DNA of 9,741 nt from positions 1-9,741 of the forward strand of contig JALNYV010000035.1 of the NCBI GenBank assembly GCA_023229785.1. Direction: 5' to 3'. Positions 6,730-9,741 of this stretch are shown piece after piece (the first letter of the stretch is position 1; each line of letters starts with the position of its first letter). Both the position numbers and the translations under genes were made by a program. The notes below the pieces were generated by a model that was not told the origin of the DNA, did no database searches, and saw only the letters and a program-made list of their open reading frames with translations. Source of the stretch: Candidatus Dojkabacteria bacterium. Lineage in GTDB: Bacteria > Patescibacteria > Dojkabacteria > SC72.

Positions 6730-6732
6730 TGG
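6726..6732 (+). repeat. Left 7-bp direct repeat bordering the endonuclease gene
   Basis: ATAATGG at 6726-6732 spans the TAATG junction between the tip gene stop and the endonuclease start. The same seven bases occur at 7606-7612 at the far end of the endonuclease region. It may be just the shared stop-start overlap. Confidence 0.45.
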
Positions 6733-7466
6733 ATAATATTGGTGTTATTTATGCATTGAAAAATAGGAAGAACAATAAATATTATATAGGACAAACTACA
6801 CAATCTGTTAAAGTAAGATTGAAAAATCATTTAATATCAAATAGCGCCATAGGAAATGCTTTGAGAAAATATGGAAAAGAAAATTTTGGAATAAAAGAAT
6901 ATAAAGATATTAGGATTGATTGGTTAGATTGGTTTGAAATAGAGATGATTGCACATTATAATAGTATTTGTCCTAATGGATATAATATAATGTTGGGTGG
7001 ACAAGTATGTAGAATTTCAGGAGAAATTGATCCTGAAGTTATTAAAAAAAGAGCAGATAAATTGAGAGGAAGAAAAAGAAACCCAGAACTTATTAAAGAG
7101 CAATCAGAAAGAATGATGGGACATAAAACTAAAAAGGAATCCATAGAAAAAATGAGCAAAACTCATAAAGAATTGTGGAATAAAATGACAAATGAAGAAA
7201 AAGAAAAAAGAAATATAGGTAGTATAGTAAAAAAAATAAGAGAAACAGAAGAGGGCAGAGAAAAAATAAAACAAGCTCATAAAGGACATGTTGCTTGGAA
7301 TAAGGGCAAACACTTAACAAAAGAACATGTACAAAAATTAATAGATTCTCATAAAGGAAAACCTAATAATCAATTAGGTTTAAAAAGAAATAATGAAACA
7401 AAAAAGAAAATGAGTTTGGCTAAAAAAGGAAAGCATTATGAAGGGTTAGTTCATTATAAAAAATAA
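6729..7466 (+). CDS. GIY-YIG homing endonuclease, C-terminally truncated by frameshift
   Basis: A free-standing homing endonuclease of 245 residues; such enzymes cut a specific DNA site and spread their own gene by repair. The GIY-YIG domain (about 1-92) is complete: VIYAL (6-10), YYIGQT (18-23), the helix VKVRLKNHL with Arg30, the likely metal-binding Glu70 in WFEIEMI, and GYNIMLGG (84-91). Behind it lie NUMOD3-type repeats that contact DNA: GRKRNPELIKEQSERMMG (114-131), AWNKGKHLTKEHVQKLIDSH (189-208) and LGLKRNNETKKKMSLAKKGK (216-235). AGAGG (6717-6721) precedes the ATG, which overlaps the tip gene stop by one base. Two sampled 60-base blocks are only about 27-28% GC, with runs of A. The frame ends at TAA 7464-7466 right after an A6 run; the sequence just downstream encodes a typical C-terminal domain in another frame. 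The catalytic domain seems intact; site recognition may be weakened. Confidence 0.92.
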   Translation: MDNIGVIYALKNRKNNKYYIGQTTQSVKVRLKNHLISNSAIGNALRKYGKENFGIKEYKDIRIDWLDWFEIEMIAHYNSICPNGYNIMLGGQVCRISGEIDPEVIKKRADKLRGRKRNPELIKEQSERMMGHKTKKESIEKMSKTHKELWNKMTNEEKEKRNIGSIVKKIRETEEGREKIKQAHKGHVAWNKGKHLTKEHVQKLIDSHKGKPNNQLGLKRNNETKKKMSLAKKGKHYEGLVHYKK

Positions 7467-7609
7467 TATGTGTAGAAACTGGTATTATTTTTGGCTCTAT
7501 AAAAGAAGCAGAAAAAGTAAACAATATCCATGGAATATGTCGATGTTGTAAGATAGTGACTGCAACTGCTGGTGGATATCATTGGCAATATTATAAGGAG
7601 TCCGTATAA
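7460..7609 (+). pseudogene. Out-of-frame C-terminal remnant of the homing endonuclease (NUMOD1-like)
   Basis: Downstream of the endonuclease stop, the frame opening at 7460 reads IICVETGIIFGSIKEAEKV, then NNIHGICRCCKIVTATAGG, then YHWQYYKESV, and stops at TAA 7607-7609. This is the familiar C-terminal pattern of GIY-YIG and HNH homing endonucleases: a NUMOD1-like helix-turn-helix followed by 'TAGGYHWQY'. One additional base in the A run at 7458-7463 would join both frames into a 293-residue protein. The remnant has no start of its own. It could be real decay, a sequencing error in a homopolymer, or a slippage site (AAA AAA TAA). The missing frame is 48 codons long. Confidence 0.8.
7595..7600 (+). 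promoter_or_regulatory. Ribosome binding site of the tail hub gene
   Basis: AAGGAG at 7595-7600, eight bases before ATG 7609. It lies within the Lys-Glu codons of the endonuclease remnant, so the downstream tail gene depends on endonuclease-borne sequence for initiation. Confidence 0.8.
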
Positions 7610-7612
7610 TGG
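7606..7612 (+). repeat. Right 7-bp direct repeat bordering the endonuclease gene
   Basis: ATAATGG at 7606-7612 contains the stop of the endonuclease remnant (7607-7609) and the hub start (7609-7611). It matches 6726-6732. Recombining the two copies would place the hub ATG in a TAATG overlap with the tip gene and behind that gene's terminal GGAAGAGG. Confidence 0.45.
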
Positions 7613-9741
7613 CTTTTTCTGATGAATTATCTAAATCGGTATCTCAATTCAGAATATTAATACAAATTGACAGTAAGGATACTTTATATGCAGGTAGATT
7701 TTCTTTTGATGCTTTTACTCCAATAGGAAGCGCCGTTCCTTATGAAGGTAGATTATTGTCGGCTCCGAAAATAAGTATTAATAGGGATTCAAATCAATTT
7801 GGAATACTTGTTTTTAGTTCATCAGGATTTACTCTAAATAATGCTGATGGAGAGTTTGATCAATTATTAGTAAATTATAATGTGATAGGTGCTACAGTCA
7901 GGGTATGGATAGGATATGATAATATTGATATTAGTACTTATGTCAATATTTATACTGGATATGTAGAGACTATAAATATAAATGAGAATCAGGCATCATT
8001 TTCTATTTCTGATTCACGAAAGAGATTGAAAACAGGTAATAGTACTGATATTAGTTTCGTTGATGCCGTGCAAGGCATAGAAAATATTTTGCTTGGAAAC
8101 TATACCATTACCGCAGGAAGCACCTATTTTGATGTAACTGCTATGACTGCTGCAAAGGCGCTTGCTTATGATGTGGTACGGATCGCCCCGGATAATGATA
8201 CGGTGGATGCAGCTATCGAGGACTGTGTCAAAAGTACTATGGGGTTTTTCTTTATTGATGGTACAGGCAAATATAGTTATAAGATGGTGGATACAGCAGC
8301 TACTTCAGTAAGTACAATAAACAGATATGATATAATAAACAATACTTCTATCAATTATAATGAATCAGGAATAATAGCTAGTGTGAGTGTTGAAAGTCCT
8401 AAACAAGAATGGGGTATAATAGGGACAGTCACCAGCACAATAGGTAATATTATGGTAGTGCTTAGTAATGGATATATATTAAGCGGCGCTTATGGGACTC
8501 CAGGAGGCATATATAGATCAACAGATAGATTTTCTTCTTGGAGTGTAGTTAAAACATTTGGTGCTGGAGCTGAGGGAGTTGATCAATTTGTGCCCTTGCG
8601 AACAGGAACAGTATTGGCTCTTACTTCAAATAGAACAAATACAACTGATGCTAGTTCTGAATCTATATATCGATCAACTGACTCTGGGTCATCATGGTCG
8701 AATGTACAGACTTTAGCTCGACATAAATGTGGGGTATTCAACACAAGCATAGAAACTATAATAGCTGTTTATTCTGGTAATGATGGAGTTACAGCAACTT
8801 CAACAGCGATATGGCAGAGTTTGGACAATGGAAGTTCATTTAGTGGTATAGCTGCATCAGGAGTTTCAGGCAAATTAATTTACCAAATGGTTTATTCTAC
8901 TACAGATTCTTGTATCTATGCTATTGCTCAAGATAGTAATGGTTTTGAGACACAGGCTACAGTATTTTCTGTAATGCGTTCGACCACAGGTAGTGCTTGG
9001 ACAACTTTGCGAACAGTATCCACTGCATATTCTAGTGGATCAGTATTTGCTCATGCGATAGCTGTATGGGGAGAATATTTGGTTGTTGGATATGTAGATC
9101 ATTCTGCATATGGAGGTTCTCCATTAAGCACTATGAGCATTCAAATATCGAGAGATAATAAAGCAACATATGCTACAGTTGCGAGCTATGAAATTTCTGC
9201 AAGTCCTATATTCTTTTACCACTTTCCATTGGCCAATATAGATTTTGCTATGAAGATTGATTTTGATGTTGGGGGCGGATTATATTATTCTGTTTATAAC
9301 AATGGTTTATTTATAGCAGAAGCTTCTAGTATAAATGCAGATTCAATTGTCCCAGCATTGATTCGAAGAGCTATTAAAAATCCAGCAGAATTTGTTTTAG
9401 ATAAATACAATGGCTTACTTTATACAGTTGATTATGACTGGGTAAATAGTTCTCTTGATGTTGCTATAAAGTCAAAGATGGATATTGGATATCTGTGGGC
9501 TCTTAATACTTCTTATAAAGCTTCTACATATTCCCAATATGGCATCGATACCTTGAAGCATTTCAATACAGTATTTGCTTATTATTCTGATGCACAATTA
9601 TTAGGAACTGATCTTATAGAATATTTCAAAGATTTACATGGCAACTTATCTATAACAACTCCTATGAAATATTACACTGTCAATATCGGGGATAATGTCG
9701 ATGTACAGATATGGCGGGAGACCACCAGCTTTCTCGGAACT
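7609..9741 (+). CDS. Tail hub / tip protein with Asp-box beta-propeller insertion (3' end cut off)
   Basis: An open frame of 711 codons that runs off the window with no stop. Residues about 1-145 resemble siphovirus tail hub proteins: FRILIQIDSKDTLYAGRFSF, APKISINRDSNQFGILVFSS (51-70), TLNNADGEFDQLL (74-86), GATVRVWIGYD, GYVETININENQASFSISDS. A helical and strand region follows (FVDAVQGIENILLG; PDNDTVDAAIEDCVKSTMGF; SINYNESGIIASVSVE) to about residue 263. Residues about 265-588 carry Asp-box (BNR) repeats at a spacing of 48-56: STDRFSSW (304), STDSGSSW (356, perfect), SLDNGSSF (404), STTGSAW (458) and SRDNKATY (514). After about 595 the hub pattern returns (SQYGIDTLKHFN at 642, then YFKDLHGNLSITTP and NIGDNVDVQIW). 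AAGGAG precedes the ATG. Asp-box repeats fold as beta-propeller blades; sialidase catalytic residues are not evident, so glycan binding rather than cleavage is my guess. Confidence 0.8.
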   Translation, partial: MAFSDELSKSVSQFRILIQIDSKDTLYAGRFSFDAFTPIGSAVPYEGRLLSAPKISINRDSNQFGILVFSSSGFTLNNADGEFDQLLVNYNVIGATVRVWIGYDNIDISTYVNIYTGYVETININENQASFSISDSRKRLKTGNSTDISFVDAVQGIENILLGNYTITAGSTYFDVTAMTAAKALAYDVVRIAPDNDTVDAAIEDCVKSTMGFFFIDGTGKYSYKMVDTAATSVSTINRYDIINNTSINYNESGIIASVSVESPKQEWGIIGTVTSTIGNIMVVLSNGYILSGAYGTPGGIYRSTDRFSSWSVVKTFGAGAEGVDQFVPLRTGTVLALTSNRTNTTDASSESIYRSTDSGSSWSNVQTLARHKCGVFNTSIETIIAVYSGNDGVTATSTAIWQSLDNGSSFSGIAASGVSGKLIYQMVYSTTDSCIYAIAQDSNGFETQATVFSVMRSTTGSAWTTLRTVSTAYSSGSVFAHAIAVWGEYLVVGYVDHSAYGGSPLSTMSIQISRDNKATYATVASYEISASPIFFYHFPLANIDFAMKIDFDVGGGLYYSVYNNGLFIAEASSINADSIVPALIRRAIKNPAEFVLDKYNGLLYTVDYDWVNSSLDVAIKSKMDIGYLWALNTSYKASTYSQYGIDTLKHFNTVFAYYSDAQLLGTDLIEYFKDLHGNLSITTPMKYYTVNIGDNVDVQIWRETTSFLGT
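8401..9372 (+). other. Asp-box (BNR) repeat region encoding a probable beta-propeller
   Basis: This part encodes residues about 265-588 of the hub protein. Five Asp-box or degenerate Asp-box motifs begin at nucleotides 8518, 8674, 8818, 8980 and 9148, a spacing of 144-168 bases. Each is preceded by a hydrophobic strand (GGIYRS, ESIYRS, TAIWQS, FSVMRS, MSIQIS), as in propeller blades. Boundaries are estimates from where hub-like sequence stops and resumes. Confidence 0.7.

Noticed and set aside
6726..7612. Group I intron carrying the endonuclease
   Set aside because: The gene fits between two coding regions with one-base overlaps; there is no noncoding flank to hold intron core structures and neither neighbour is split.
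8518..9171. Active sialidase in the hub protein
   Set aside because: Asp boxes mark a propeller fold but are not catalytic; I could not pick out the arginine triad or the nucleophile tyrosine arrangement, so an enzyme is not claimed.

Overview
This window is part of the structural module of a tailed bacteriophage or prophage with a long non-contractile (siphovirus-type) tail. Every real gene lies on the + strand, genes are packed with 1-4 base overlaps or gaps of about 15-20 bases, and the order is the standard one: head closure, HK97 gp10-like neck/tail completion, tail terminator, major tail tube protein, tail assembly chaperones with a -1 frameshift, tape measure, distal-tail-like protein, tail hub. 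The DNA is AT-rich with good Shine-Dalgarno sites, and all three stop codons are used in the ordinary way. The host cannot be named from this sequence.

Positions 1-2420 hold the neck and tail-tube genes plus the chaperone pair. The chaperone gene has a textbook -1 ribosomal frameshift signal: an A_AAA_AAC slippery heptamer (2130-2136), then a perfect 13-bp stem-loop (2140-2180) whose loop holds the zero-frame stop codon. Slippage turns a 127-residue protein into one of about 213 residues. Positions 2422-4899 encode an 825-residue tape measure protein.

Positions 4915-9741 encode the tail tip and have been invaded repeatedly. The 604-residue protein at the distal-tail position appears to contain nested insertions: a LamG/concanavalin-like domain inside a discoidin-like domain, with a further Thr/Ser/Ala-rich jelly-roll-like segment inside the LamG part. 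Part of the LamG segment (about 5590-6070) is much richer in GC than its surroundings. A GIY-YIG homing endonuclease follows, seated between two tail genes with TAATG overlaps at both ends. It has lost its C-terminal DNA-binding segment through an apparent one-base loss in an A run at 7458-7463; the missing segment is still readable in another frame up to 7609. The last gene (7609 to beyond the window) is a tail hub protein with a run of Asp-box (BNR) repeats in its middle, suggesting a beta-propeller insertion.

Together the genes build the neck, tube and tip of one tail. The most notable signal is the concentration of probable carbohydrate-binding insertions and a decaying homing endonuclease in the tip genes, the part of the virion that meets the host surface. 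I found no defence system, CRISPR array, tRNA, integrase or origin. No gene-free stretch exceeds 300 bases; the longest, 7467-7608, is the out-of-frame tail of the endonuclease.
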